Source: Apilactobacillus kunkeei
Lineage (GTDB): Bacteria > Bacillota > Bacilli > Lactobacillales > Lactobacillaceae
NCBI RefSeq assembly: GCF_001308195.1
Contig: NZ_JXDF01000009.1
Coordinates: 1 to 40,030, forward strand
Direction: 5' to 3'
Length of the DNA stretch: 40,030 nt
The position numbers and the translations under genes are program-made. Of the stretch, positions 7,286 through 14,749 are shown in pieces. Numbering within the stretch: the stretch's first letter is position 1; each line of letters starts with the position of its first letter. The notes beneath the pieces are model-generated. The model made no database searches. It saw nothing but the letters and a program-made list of their open reading frames with translations, and was not told the DNA's origin.

Positions 7286-9055
7286 ATGATGGAAAAATTA
7301 AAGCAGTTTTTAAAATGGTTAACACCATTTATTATCTTTTTAGTTTTAGCGTTATTAGTCGTTGCGATTCCACTAGTTAAGAAGCAAACATTCTTGGGAT
7401 CAGATTCACTATTTCACTTTAACCGTTTCTACGATGCCGCAATGCAATTAAAGAACCATAAGATTAGTTATTTCCAAACTAATTATGGTTTCTTAGGTAC
7501 AGGTAGAATGCTAAGTACCTTGTATGGACCAGTCGCAGCCTACGTAGGTGGTTTTCTACTATTATTAGCTGGAACCTGGTTTAAGTTCGAAATTTTAACC
7601 GATTTAATTGTGTTAATTGTTTCAGCTCTTGGAATGTACAAGCTATGTCGTGTTAACAACGTTGATAAGTACCCAGCTATTTTCATGGGCTTTATTTACA
7701 TGTACTCTTCATTGGTAATGCAATGGGTTACTGCCCAACAATTTACCGGAGTAGGGGCCATGTTTGTGCCATTTGTCATGATTTATGCTACCCAAATGGT
7801 GAGAAAAAATGACGTCTCATTCTTCGGATTCGCATTCGTAATGAGTTTATTGATTGAAACCCACTTGATGAGTGCAATGATTGCCTCGCTTGGCATTATT
7901 CCATTCTTTGTTGTAGGGATGATTAACGCAGTAGATAAAAAACAACGTGTGCGTATGCTACTACATACAATTTATGCGGCGTTGATTACAATGGTTTTAA
8001 CGATTAATGTTTGGTACAACTTAATCTACATTTCATCAACCAACCATTTACTTTCAGTCTACCCTGTAACCCACGTTCGTACCTATGGATATAACTTTAA
8101 TGTTCAATCATTAGTGAACATTATGAAACCGACCGAGTTTATTTTATTCGTTTTTGTATTATACTTTGTTATTAGAAGATTCAAACAAGTCGATATCTTA
8201 ACTAAGACAACTGCACTAACTGGATTTTGCTTCTTATTTATGGCTTGGAGTCACTTCCCATGGGGAGTTCTTCAATATCTTATTCCACAGTTATCATACA
8301 CACTTCAATTTCCAAAACGTTTCTTGGTAATTGCGTTTGTATGCCTATTAGTAACTTTCGGTCGAATTTTAACCTATGAAATTAGAAATAATACTCATAA
8401 GAGTAACTATGTTGTCGTAGCAACAATCTTATTATTGATTCTTGGTAGTACCGGATTGGACTTTTATGCCATCCACCAACGTAGTATTAACTATGTGAAC
8501 CTAAATACTAAGCGTCACAAAAATAATAAGAACGACAACTCACTTTATTACTATGTAAGAAAACACCATAGAACAATTCAAAAGGACACCCAAAGCCACA
8601 ATCTTTCATACTTGCTAGAAGATATTATTAAGGCGACTCCTGACTATGTTCCTTCTTATAAACAAATTACGGGACATATTGAATACAGTAATCTAGATCC
8701 GTACAGATTGTATTACAATGATTACATTGCAAGAAACCATGATAAGAAGGTTCATTTCAAACACATTGTAAGAAAAGATGGATCACTAAGTATTAAGTTT
8801 AAACTAAAGAAAGCACAAGAAATTCAAGTTCCATTGGTTAAGTATGCCCAAACACAAGTAACGGTTAATGGAACCGTCAAGAATGTGAAGACAACTAAAC
8901 TAGGAGCAATAATCGTCTCAGCCAAGAAGGGTAATAATAGAGTAAACATCAAGTATGTAACTTCATTTACTACTCGTTTGATGATGGTACTAACATGGAT
9001 TAGTTGGATTTTGTTTGGAATTTTTGCATTAACAAAAATTAGACGCAACAAGTAG
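7286..9055 (+). CDS. PTPS-related polytopic membrane protein (GT-C-like), copy 1
   Basis: A 589-residue integral membrane protein with about 11-13 helices. After the first helix comes LGSDSLFHFNRFYDA (about 37-51), whose Asp is placed like the catalytic Asp in the first outer loop of GT-C glycosyltransferases; LQFPKRFLV follows near residue 345. A soluble region of about 180 residues (400-570) precedes the last helix and a basic tail. The layout matches the '6-pyruvoyl-tetrahydropterin synthase-related' membrane family of lactobacilli, for which transfer of sugars at the cell surface is an inference. GAGGAG (7275-7280) serves the ATG at 7286 or the adjacent ATG at 7289; the choice cannot be settled. 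It is a tandem paralogue of the next gene. Confidence 0.75.
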   Translation: MMEKLKQFLKWLTPFIIFLVLALLVVAIPLVKKQTFLGSDSLFHFNRFYDAAMQLKNHKISYFQTNYGFLGTGRMLSTLYGPVAAYVGGFLLLLAGTWFKFEILTDLIVLIVSALGMYKLCRVNNVDKYPAIFMGFIYMYSSLVMQWVTAQQFTGVGAMFVPFVMIYATQMVRKNDVSFFGFAFVMSLLIETHLMSAMIASLGIIPFFVVGMINAVDKKQRVRMLLHTIYAALITMVLTINVWYNLIYISSTNHLLSVYPVTHVRTYGYNFNVQSLVNIMKPTEFILFVFVLYFVIRRFKQVDILTKTTALTGFCFLFMAWSHFPWGVLQYLIPQLSYTLQFPKRFLVIAFVCLLVTFGRILTYEIRNNTHKSNYVVVATILLLILGSTGLDFYAIHQRSINYVNLNTKRHKNNKNDNSLYYYVRKHHRTIQKDTQSHNLSYLLEDIIKATPDYVPSYKQITGHIEYSNLDPYRLYYNDYIARNHDKKVHFKHIVRKDGSLSIKFKLKKAQEIQVPLVKYAQTQVTVNGTVKNVKTTKLGAIIVSAKKGNNRVNIKYVTSFTTRLMMVLTWISWILFGIFALTKIRRNK

Positions 9056-9076
9056 GCCGAATGGGCCTTTTGTTGC
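9045..9076 (+). promoter_or_regulatory. Hairpin spanning the stop codon between the two paralogues
   Basis: GCAACAA (9045-9051) pairs with TTGTTGC (9070-9076), and inside it GGCC (9055-9058) with GGCC (9064-9067). Only TTTA follows, so it is a weak terminator at best. It may reduce readthrough or protect the 3' end of the upstream message. Confidence 0.45.
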
Positions 9077-9118
9077 TTTAGAGGAAATGAATAATTTCCG
9101 ATTACTGGAGGGATAGTT

Positions 9119-10921
9119 TTGGAACAACTGAGAAATGCGGCTAAAAAAGTTCATGAAAGCCGCTTTTTCCCGCTGCTCGTGTTTGGATTATTGGGGTTGA
9201 TTGCTCTTAGCGGTTTGATTTTAAATAATACGTTAATTTTGAGCTACGATACGATTTTTCACTTTAACCGCTTTTATGACACTGCTGAGCAAATCAGAAA
9301 TGGAAGTTATAATTACTTCCAAATGAACTACGGTTTCTTACAAACAGGAAGAATTGTCAATGCCTTGTATGGACCGGTAGTGGCCTACATTGGTGGCTTT
9401 GTCCTGTTGCTAAGTTACAACTGGATTGTATTTGAAATTGTAAGCTCAATGCTAGTGATGTTAATCGCTGCATTTTCAATGTATTGGTTATGTAAGGTTA
9501 ACGGCGTTAGTCGTGATTACTCCATTTTGATGGGTTCACTTTACATGGTTGGATCATCAGTGTTTCTATGGGTAACCACTCAACAATTTACCGGAGTTGG
9601 AGCTGCGGTAATGCCATTGTTTTTCATTGGAATTACTTTAATGTTACAAAAATTAAGGATTCCAGTACTAGGGGTATCCGTGGGAATGGCAGTCCTAATT
9701 CAAACCCACGTGGTTTCCAGTTTGATTGCCTTTGGTGCTGCGCTTCCAATCATCATCGTTTCTTTAGTACTAACCAAGGAAAAGTGGAAGATGATTAAGG
9801 ATGGGTTAATCGCAATTGTGTTAACACTTGCATTAACCTTTAACGTTTGGGGAGTTATGATTTCAATCTTTAGACATAATTTCTTGATTCCAACATTCCC
9901 CGAAACTAGCATGCAACTATTCACGGTTTCGCTACATGGTGAATCAATCCAAAGTGTTGTTAAGCCAATGGAACTATTGATATTCTTGTATGTTATCTAT
10001 TATGTGATTACGAGATGGAAGAAGTTAAACTACGTTGTTAGAACATTGGGTTCAGTTGGTTTTGCTTTCTTGGTTTTATCAACGAATATCGTTCCTTGGA
10101 CTCGTTTACAAGTTGAATTTCCAAAGCTAACCACATTGGTGCAATTTCCAAAGCGTTTTGCAGTGGTTCCATTCATCCTATTCTTCTTATTACTAGGGAT
10201 GATTTTAACCAACGACAAGCATGCCTTGACGTTAAAACCATTGCACTACCCAAGTCGCGCATTCACTTATGCAATGCTCTTCTTTGTTTTTGCATTAAAC
10301 ATGGAATTAAACTTCCAAGCAATTAACCTAGGAGTGTCTCAAACCATTGCGATGAAACAAAACAATGATTCTGTAATCCCGGTTAACCATGCTTTTAGCT
10401 ACAACAAGAGAAATAATCGTACTTACTTACAAGATTTAGAAAGTACAAATAAATCATACTTTATCAACGATATCCTAAAGACAACGCCTGATTACTTACC
10501 AACCACTGAGGCAGTCAATGAGGATAATTATGCTAATGTGCATCCATACCTAAATAACCACCGTCAGTTGATTAAACACAACTTCAAAATTAAGGGTGGT
10601 TACACCAAGAAGGTGAACAAGGATGGATCATTGACCGTCACATGGTATAACCATCACTCAAAGACTAGACGCTTCAGAGTAACCGTCGTTAAGTACTCAG
10701 CCACTAAGTTAGTTCTAAACGGTAAGAAGATTAAGCCAGCCCGCATCAGTCAGGTTGGTGCTGTCACCGTTAAGGCCAAACCAGGTAAAAATGTGTTAAC
10801 AGTATCCTATCGTACTGGATTAGGAATGGATGTTATCTTCCTAGTTACCACACTTAGTTGGGTCGGCGTCTTCGGATATGTCATTGTCAGAAGATTTAAA
10901 AACAAAAAGAGTAACCAGTAA
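9119..10921 (+). CDS. PTPS-related polytopic membrane protein (GT-C-like), copy 2
   Basis: A 600-residue paralogue of the preceding protein, with the same order of elements: LSYDTIFHFNRFYDT (about 41-55), NALYGPVVAYIGGFVLL, QQFTGVGAAVMPLF, VQFPKRFAVVPF, a large soluble region (about 395-570) with TTPDYLP, and a final helix with basic tail. The shared HFNRFYD block argues for a common active site, with lipid-linked sugar transfer as the most plausible but unproven role. The start is TTG, six bases after GGAGGG (9107-9112). The 63-base gap to copy 1 holds a hairpin but no clear promoter. A bidirectional terminator overlaps the stop codon. Confidence 0.75.
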   Translation: MEQLRNAAKKVHESRFFPLLVFGLLGLIALSGLILNNTLILSYDTIFHFNRFYDTAEQIRNGSYNYFQMNYGFLQTGRIVNALYGPVVAYIGGFVLLLSYNWIVFEIVSSMLVMLIAAFSMYWLCKVNGVSRDYSILMGSLYMVGSSVFLWVTTQQFTGVGAAVMPLFFIGITLMLQKLRIPVLGVSVGMAVLIQTHVVSSLIAFGAALPIIIVSLVLTKEKWKMIKDGLIAIVLTLALTFNVWGVMISIFRHNFLIPTFPETSMQLFTVSLHGESIQSVVKPMELLIFLYVIYYVITRWKKLNYVVRTLGSVGFAFLVLSTNIVPWTRLQVEFPKLTTLVQFPKRFAVVPFILFFLLLGMILTNDKHALTLKPLHYPSRAFTYAMLFFVFALNMELNFQAINLGVSQTIAMKQNNDSVIPVNHAFSYNKRNNRTYLQDLESTNKSYFINDILKTTPDYLPTTEAVNEDNYANVHPYLNNHRQLIKHNFKIKGGYTKKVNKDGSLTVTWYNHHSKTRRFRVTVVKYSATKLVLNGKKIKPARISQVGAVTVKAKPGKNVLTVSYRTGLGMDVIFLVTTLSWVGVFGYVIVRRFKNKKSNQ

Positions 10922-10936
10922 TGGTTACTCTTTTTT
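10904..10936. terminator. Bidirectional terminator overlapping a stop codon
   Basis: Stem of about 14 bp (AAGAGTAACCA / TGGTTACTCTT) with loop GTAA that contains part of the upstream TAA. T-runs occur on both strands. It separates convergent genes. Confidence 0.85.
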
Positions 10937-11647
10937 ATTTGCTAAATAATCCTCATACATGTACTTAGCGGTCTTTAAATAGATGTTGTGGTATATTTGG
11001 TCGTCGAATAAGATCGAGTTAGCACAGGACAAATTTGGATTGTTAAAACGACTCTGTTTGACGAAGTTGATACAACTAATACTCTTTTGGGTGTAGTAGA
11101 TAATGAAGTTATGAATCATCATCAGGTCTTTGAATTTGTTTTGCAGATAGTAGCCACTGGCATTGATCTTGAGGTGCGTTTCTTTGCCATGCATGTACAG
11201 GTAGGAGAACTTATCAGTGGAATAGGGGATGCAATAGCTCAATAGGTTGGCGTTAAACCAGGAGTAGGACCGAGTCTTATGACTGGATGGCAATGGAATT
11301 AGTGATGCCTCGGTGGTTAAAATTGGAAACTTATTTTTGATATGCAGTTCCTCACAGATACTTCGATTGAAGTGTTTATGCAACATGCATTCCATTTGCA
11401 ACTTCTTATTGATTAAAGCTGTGGTCGATGATTTCAGTAAGTAAAAGTTAAAACCATTTTCAATTACCATGGTCGCATAACGTTTGCTGCGGTCGTAAAC
11501 ATCCACCAGCATCAATAGGTTATGCCAGTTGATTTGTTTGAAATTAAAACGGTGGTTGACCAGACTAATCGGTAGTTTATCGACATCGACAAATGTGGTG
11601 CCATCCTTACTTTCAATCGCTTCGTTTTTCAAATTTGTTTCATTCAT
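10925..11647 (-). CDS. ComK-like competence transcription factor
   Basis: A 240-residue protein. Residues about 104-170 follow the order of Bacillus/Listeria ComK: N-K-F-P-I-L-T-T-E-A-S (ComK HKVPIVIS), LIPLPSSHK (FFPTTSPK), SWFN (VWIS), then YLYMHGKETHLKIN (YF-N-G-LSLDVS) and LQNKF (LTNQLRR). In Bacillus ComK activates DNA-uptake genes; in lactobacilli its homologues are little studied. The N-terminal 80 residues are longer than in Bacillus ComK. The ATG lies seven bases after AGAGGA (11655-11660), which is buried in a perfect hairpin (see separate entry), so expression is probably controlled at its leader. The recognition is by eye and the DNA target is unknown. Confidence 0.7.
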   Translation of the reverse strand: MNETNLKNEAIESKDGTTFVDVDKLPISLVNHRFNFKQINWHNLLMLVDVYDRSKRYATMVIENGFNFYLLKSSTTALINKKLQMECMLHKHFNRSICEELHIKNKFPILTTEASLIPLPSSHKTRSYSWFNANLLSYCIPYSTDKFSYLYMHGKETHLKINASGYYLQNKFKDLMMIHNFIIYYTQKSISCINFVKQSRFNNPNLSCANSILFDDQIYHNIYLKTAKYMYEDYLANKKE

Positions 11648-11697
11648 AAAAAAATCCTCTCGTGTGTTTTGCGTTTAACAAGCTAGCACGAGAGGAT
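11648..11697 (-). promoter_or_regulatory. Hairpin and T7 run enclosing the ribosome binding site of the ComK-like gene
   Basis: Perfect 11-bp arms ATCCTCTCGTG (11654-11664) and CACGAGAGGAT (11687-11697) enclose a 22-base loop. On the minus strand the 3' arm ends in GAGAGGAT, followed by seven T and then the ATG, so one structure could act as intrinsic terminator of the upstream hydrolase gene and as a block of the ComK-like ribosome binding site. Confidence 0.7.
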
Positions 11698-11734
11698 CTC
11701 TTAGGCGAATTATTTCGGCCGATTTAAGAAAATC

Positions 11735-12334
11735 TTAACTATTTTTGATGAAGTCACCTATGTAAAAGGCAAGTTTACGATAAGTATAGGCGTTAGGGTG
11801 GACGTGTTGATCTTGGTACATTTCCTTGTAGTTAAAGTCGGTGATGAATTCTGAATGATATTCACGCCAATCGATGAACGGAATTTGGAATGCTGAATAG
11901 ACTTCAGTCAAACCATCTAGTAGTTCATTGAATGTGTAGTTAGAATATCTAACGACTTCAGCAGCATTCTTATCTTCGTCAAAACGAGTTAGTGGCAGCA
12001 CGGCGTAAATCTTTGCTTCGTGGTGTTCACTAATCAGTTGGCGAACCAATCTAGTTAATTTGGAAATGATGCGGACTAATGGAACGTCTAAATGACCATA
12101 GTCGTTAGTCCCAATCATCAAGACGATGACGTCGTATTTCTTATCTTTGATTTTTTCAATTTCTTTTTCTAGTGTTTCATAGATGGTAGCACCATTAATC
12201 CCGTTGTTGCAGACACGGCAATTATAGTATTTGGCTAAGTATCGTGGATAGTTGTAGCGTAGGTTTACGGTTCCGTCGAATCCGCGGGTGACTGAGTCAC
12301 CTAAGGCCACGACTGTTTTGTTTGTAAGATCCAA
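11735..12334 (-). CDS. SGNH/GDSL family hydrolase
   Basis: A 199-residue cytoplasmic-looking esterase/lipase of the SGNH fold. Block I is VVALGDSVTRG with the nucleophile Ser14, block II GINGAT (about 45-50), block III IGTNDYG (GTND 75-78), and block V DQHVHPN (175-181) with the catalytic His. The family hydrolyses ester bonds in lipids, carbohydrates or peptidoglycan O-acetyl groups; the substrate is unknown, and no signal peptide is seen. An upstream TTG (12343) touches the GGAG site, so the TTG at 12334-12332, nine bases after it, is preferred. Its only terminator is the hairpin that contains the ComK-like binding site, so readthrough would extend into that gene. Confidence 0.85.
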   Translation of the reverse strand: MDLTNKTVVALGDSVTRGFDGTVNLRYNYPRYLAKYYNCRVCNNGINGATIYETLEKEIEKIKDKKYDVIVLMIGTNDYGHLDVPLVRIISKLTRLVRQLISEHHEAKIYAVLPLTRFDEDKNAAEVVRYSNYTFNELLDGLTEVYSAFQIPFIDWREYHSEFITDFNYKEMYQDQHVHPNAYTYRKLAFYIGDFIKNS

Positions 12335-12427
12335 TTTAATCAACTCCGATGAATATGTATATATTAACTAATATAATATCAAAAACTTAGTAAAAATTTA
12401 ATTTTATATACTCGGAAATTTTTTTGG

Positions 12428-12493
12428 TATAATGGAGGTCCTTGGCAGGGGCACAAAAGCCGAAAAAAGACGCGGATATCCGCGCCTTTTTTT
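12428..12493 (+). ncRNA. Possible short transcript with its own -10 box and terminator
   Basis: TATAAT at 12428-12433 (no convincing -35) is followed about 40 bases later by the palindrome CGCGGATATCCGCG (12471-12484) and a T7 run (12487-12493). A transcript of about 50 bases is possible and would end just before the separate TTGACA promoter of the next gene. It contains GGC and GCC segments that could pair (around 12443 and 12459). I recognise no known riboswitch. The hairpin also has a T6 run on the minus strand. Confidence 0.35.
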
Positions 12494-12494
12494 A

Positions 12495-12522
12495 TTGACA
12501 CAATTGCCATTTATGATATACT
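12495..12522 (+). promoter_or_regulatory. Promoter of the DeoB-like gene
   Basis: Perfect -35 TTGACA (12495-12500), 16-bp spacer, -10 TATACT (12517-12522), 34 bp before the ATG. Confidence 0.7.
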
Positions 12523-12556
12523 CATTTGTTAATAAATAAAATTAGGAGGGCACACA

Positions 12557-13372
12557 ATGACACACAAAAGAATGATTGTTTTGGATATTGCTTCACTTGG
12601 TTTAGGCGAAGCTCCCGATGCTAATCGTTTTGACTCTATTGGTGCCGACACATTAGGCCATATCGCTGATAAGGGGCTAAATGTTTCTAATTTAATTAAC
12701 CTAGGTCTTGGCAATGTTCGCTGGGACAACGAGATTAAATCAATTCCACAAGTTGACGCTCCTCGTGGCTTCTTTGGGAAAATGGTTACCACTGTTGATA
12801 GCAACAGGGGTAGTGCCTCATTTCGTGAGATGTTTGACTACACTGCCGGTGTCCGTACAGCTTCTGTAATGGACTTGTTGGCAGAAAAACAACATAGTGT
12901 TTCAATTATTTCAAGCTTTGCTTATTACTGGGAAAAGCAGGACGATATTTCTATGGTCCAAGTCCCTGATGATAGCAAAGCTTTTATTGAATTATCATCT
13001 AAAATGAGGACCCAAAAGAGCGGGTTAATTTACTGCCAGTTACCAGAACTACGACACTTCGCCAGAATGGATGACAGTGTTGGGTATGCTAAGCAATTAA
13101 ATGTGTTGGATGAAACAATCGGTAAGGTCTTAGAACGACTAAGGGATAATGATTTACTACTGATCACATCCTCATATGCCATTGATCCAACCAGAGACAA
13201 TCGAATTACGCGTGAATACTTACCACTAATTGTCTTCAATCCAAATAAGGATGAAGGTAAGTCATTAGGAATTAAGCGTTCATTAGGTGCGGTTGCTAAC
13301 GCAATCGTTGCGTTCTTCGATTTAGATGATGGGGAAATTACTAAACCAAACTTTATCAACGAAGTTATGTAA
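12557..13372 (+). CDS. DeoB-like protein, short and probably inactive
   Basis: A 271-residue homologue of phosphopentomutase (usual length about 390), which interconverts ribose 1- and 5-phosphate. The N-terminus is DeoB-like (VLDIASLGLGEAPDANRF, GADTLGHIA), as is the C-terminus (LLLITSSYAIDPT, TREYLPLIVFN). Key residues are changed: ADHGNDPT has become SSYAIDPT, DHTREY is NRITREY, the D-M-x-x-G-H-R-R-D segment is ELRHFARMDD, and TTTGHWEM around the nucleophile is GSASFREM. Most of the cap domain is missing. Only the first metal ligand, Asp9, remains. So it is likely a pseudoenzyme, perhaps regulatory, linked to the downstream nucleoside and purine transporters. The ATG follows AGGAGGG by seven bases. 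Confidence 0.7.
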   Translation: MTHKRMIVLDIASLGLGEAPDANRFDSIGADTLGHIADKGLNVSNLINLGLGNVRWDNEIKSIPQVDAPRGFFGKMVTTVDSNRGSASFREMFDYTAGVRTASVMDLLAEKQHSVSIISSFAYYWEKQDDISMVQVPDDSKAFIELSSKMRTQKSGLIYCQLPELRHFARMDDSVGYAKQLNVLDETIGKVLERLRDNDLLLITSSYAIDPTRDNRITREYLPLIVFNPNKDEGKSLGIKRSLGAVANAIVAFFDLDDGEITKPNFINEVM

Positions 13373-13460
13373 TTAAGCAATATTGAAAGGGGTGTTGCGC
13401 AACTAAAATAAGCTATTTGTCACTATATTTTTTTGTCGCAGAGAAAGGATTAGAATTTTT

Positions 13461-14708
13461 ATGTATTTGTTAGTTAATATTTTAGGAATTATTGTTTTCC
13501 TAGGGATTGCATTTATTTTTTCAAAGAACAAGAAAGAAATTAAATGGCGTTCAGTAATTACTGTTTTAGTGTTAAACCTAGTAATCGCTTACTGTTTAAC
13601 ACAATTTTCATGGGGTCGTGCTGCTGTTGAAGCCGCTGCCAATGGTTTCTCAGCATTAGTTGAAGTGGCCTACCAAGGTATCGCTTTTGCTCTACCTAGT
13701 TGGGTTCACGTTAAGTCAATGGACTTTGTAACTTCAGCACTTCTACCAATTTTATTAATCGTTCCAGTGTTTGATATCTTAACTTACATTGGAATCCTAC
13801 CTTGGATCATCAAATGGGTAGGTAAAGGTTTGGCATACATAACTGGCCAACCTAAGTTTGAATCATTCTTCGCTGTTGAAATGATGTTTTTAGGTAACAC
13901 TGAAGCACTTGCTGTTTCAACTCTACAATTAAAACAAATCTCAGCAGTAAGAAATGTTGTCATTGCCATGATGTCAATGTCATGTGTGACTGCCTCAATT
14001 CTTGGCGCATACACTCAAATGGTTCCAGGTCAATACGTATTGACTGCCGTTCCATTGAACATCTTAAATGCTGTTATTGTAACTAGTATTTTAATGCCAA
14101 CTTCAGTTAGCCCAGAAGAAGATACTATCGCTAAGTTAGGTAGTTCTTCACAAACTGCTGAAGTTGCCGTTGGTGAACATCCTGAAAACGCAGAAGAAGC
14201 TAAGAAAGAACCATTCTTCTCATTCTTGGGTGACTCAATCCTAGGTGCTGGTAAATTAATCTTAATCATTACTGCAAACGTTATCGCATTCGTTGCTTTA
14301 GCTGCATTAATCGATAAGATCTTAGGTGCAATCAATCCTAGTTTATCCCTAGAACACATCTTAGGAATCATCATGTTCCCATTCGCTTGGTTAATGGGTT
14401 CAGACGTGCATACTGCTTTTGATTTTGCACAAAACATGGGTACTAAGCTGGTAACTAACGAATTTGTTGTTATGGGTAAAGTATCATCACACATCGGTTC
14501 ATACGCTCCTCACTACCGTGCACAATTAACTGTCTTCCTAACTTCATTTGCTAACCTTTCTACAGTAGGAATGATCATCGGTGCATTCAAGGGTATCGTT
14601 AACCGTGAAGTAAACAACGCTATTTCAAAGAGTGTAGGTTACATGATTCTATCAGGAATTTTAGTTTCACTACTATCTGCAGGAATCGTTGGTCTATTTG
14701 TATGGTAA
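13461..14708 (+). CDS. Concentrative nucleoside transporter, NupC/CNT family
   Basis: A 415-residue membrane protein with the CNT layout: three N-terminal helices (from residue 1), then the transport core with PILLIVPVFDILTYIGILPW (about 95-115), the conserved FLGNTEALA (about 143-151; family G-Q-T/N-E-A/S-P nucleoside-binding loop), a loop with acidic residues at about 215-255, and a C-terminal half with SHIGSYAPHYRA and FANLSTVGMIIG. CNT proteins take up nucleosides with H+ or Na+. It follows the DeoB-like gene by 88 bases and precedes the purine permease by 41 bases, which fits a nucleoside salvage unit. GAGAAAGGA lies before the ATG. Confidence 0.9.
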   Translation: MYLLVNILGIIVFLGIAFIFSKNKKEIKWRSVITVLVLNLVIAYCLTQFSWGRAAVEAAANGFSALVEVAYQGIAFALPSWVHVKSMDFVTSALLPILLIVPVFDILTYIGILPWIIKWVGKGLAYITGQPKFESFFAVEMMFLGNTEALAVSTLQLKQISAVRNVVIAMMSMSCVTASILGAYTQMVPGQYVLTAVPLNILNAVIVTSILMPTSVSPEEDTIAKLGSSSQTAEVAVGEHPENAEEAKKEPFFSFLGDSILGAGKLILIITANVIAFVALAALIDKILGAINPSLSLEHILGIIMFPFAWLMGSDVHTAFDFAQNMGTKLVTNEFVVMGKVSSHIGSYAPHYRAQLTVFLTSFANLSTVGMIIGAFKGIVNREVNNAISKSVGYMILSGILVSLLSAGIVGLFVW

Positions 14709-14749
14709 AATAGAAATATAATATATATATAGATTAAGGATTTTGTTTA

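Noticed and set aside
12529-14494. Several minus-strand open frames opposite the DeoB-like and transporter genes
   Set aside because: They have no ribosome binding sites and mirror the codon pattern of the real genes on the plus strand.
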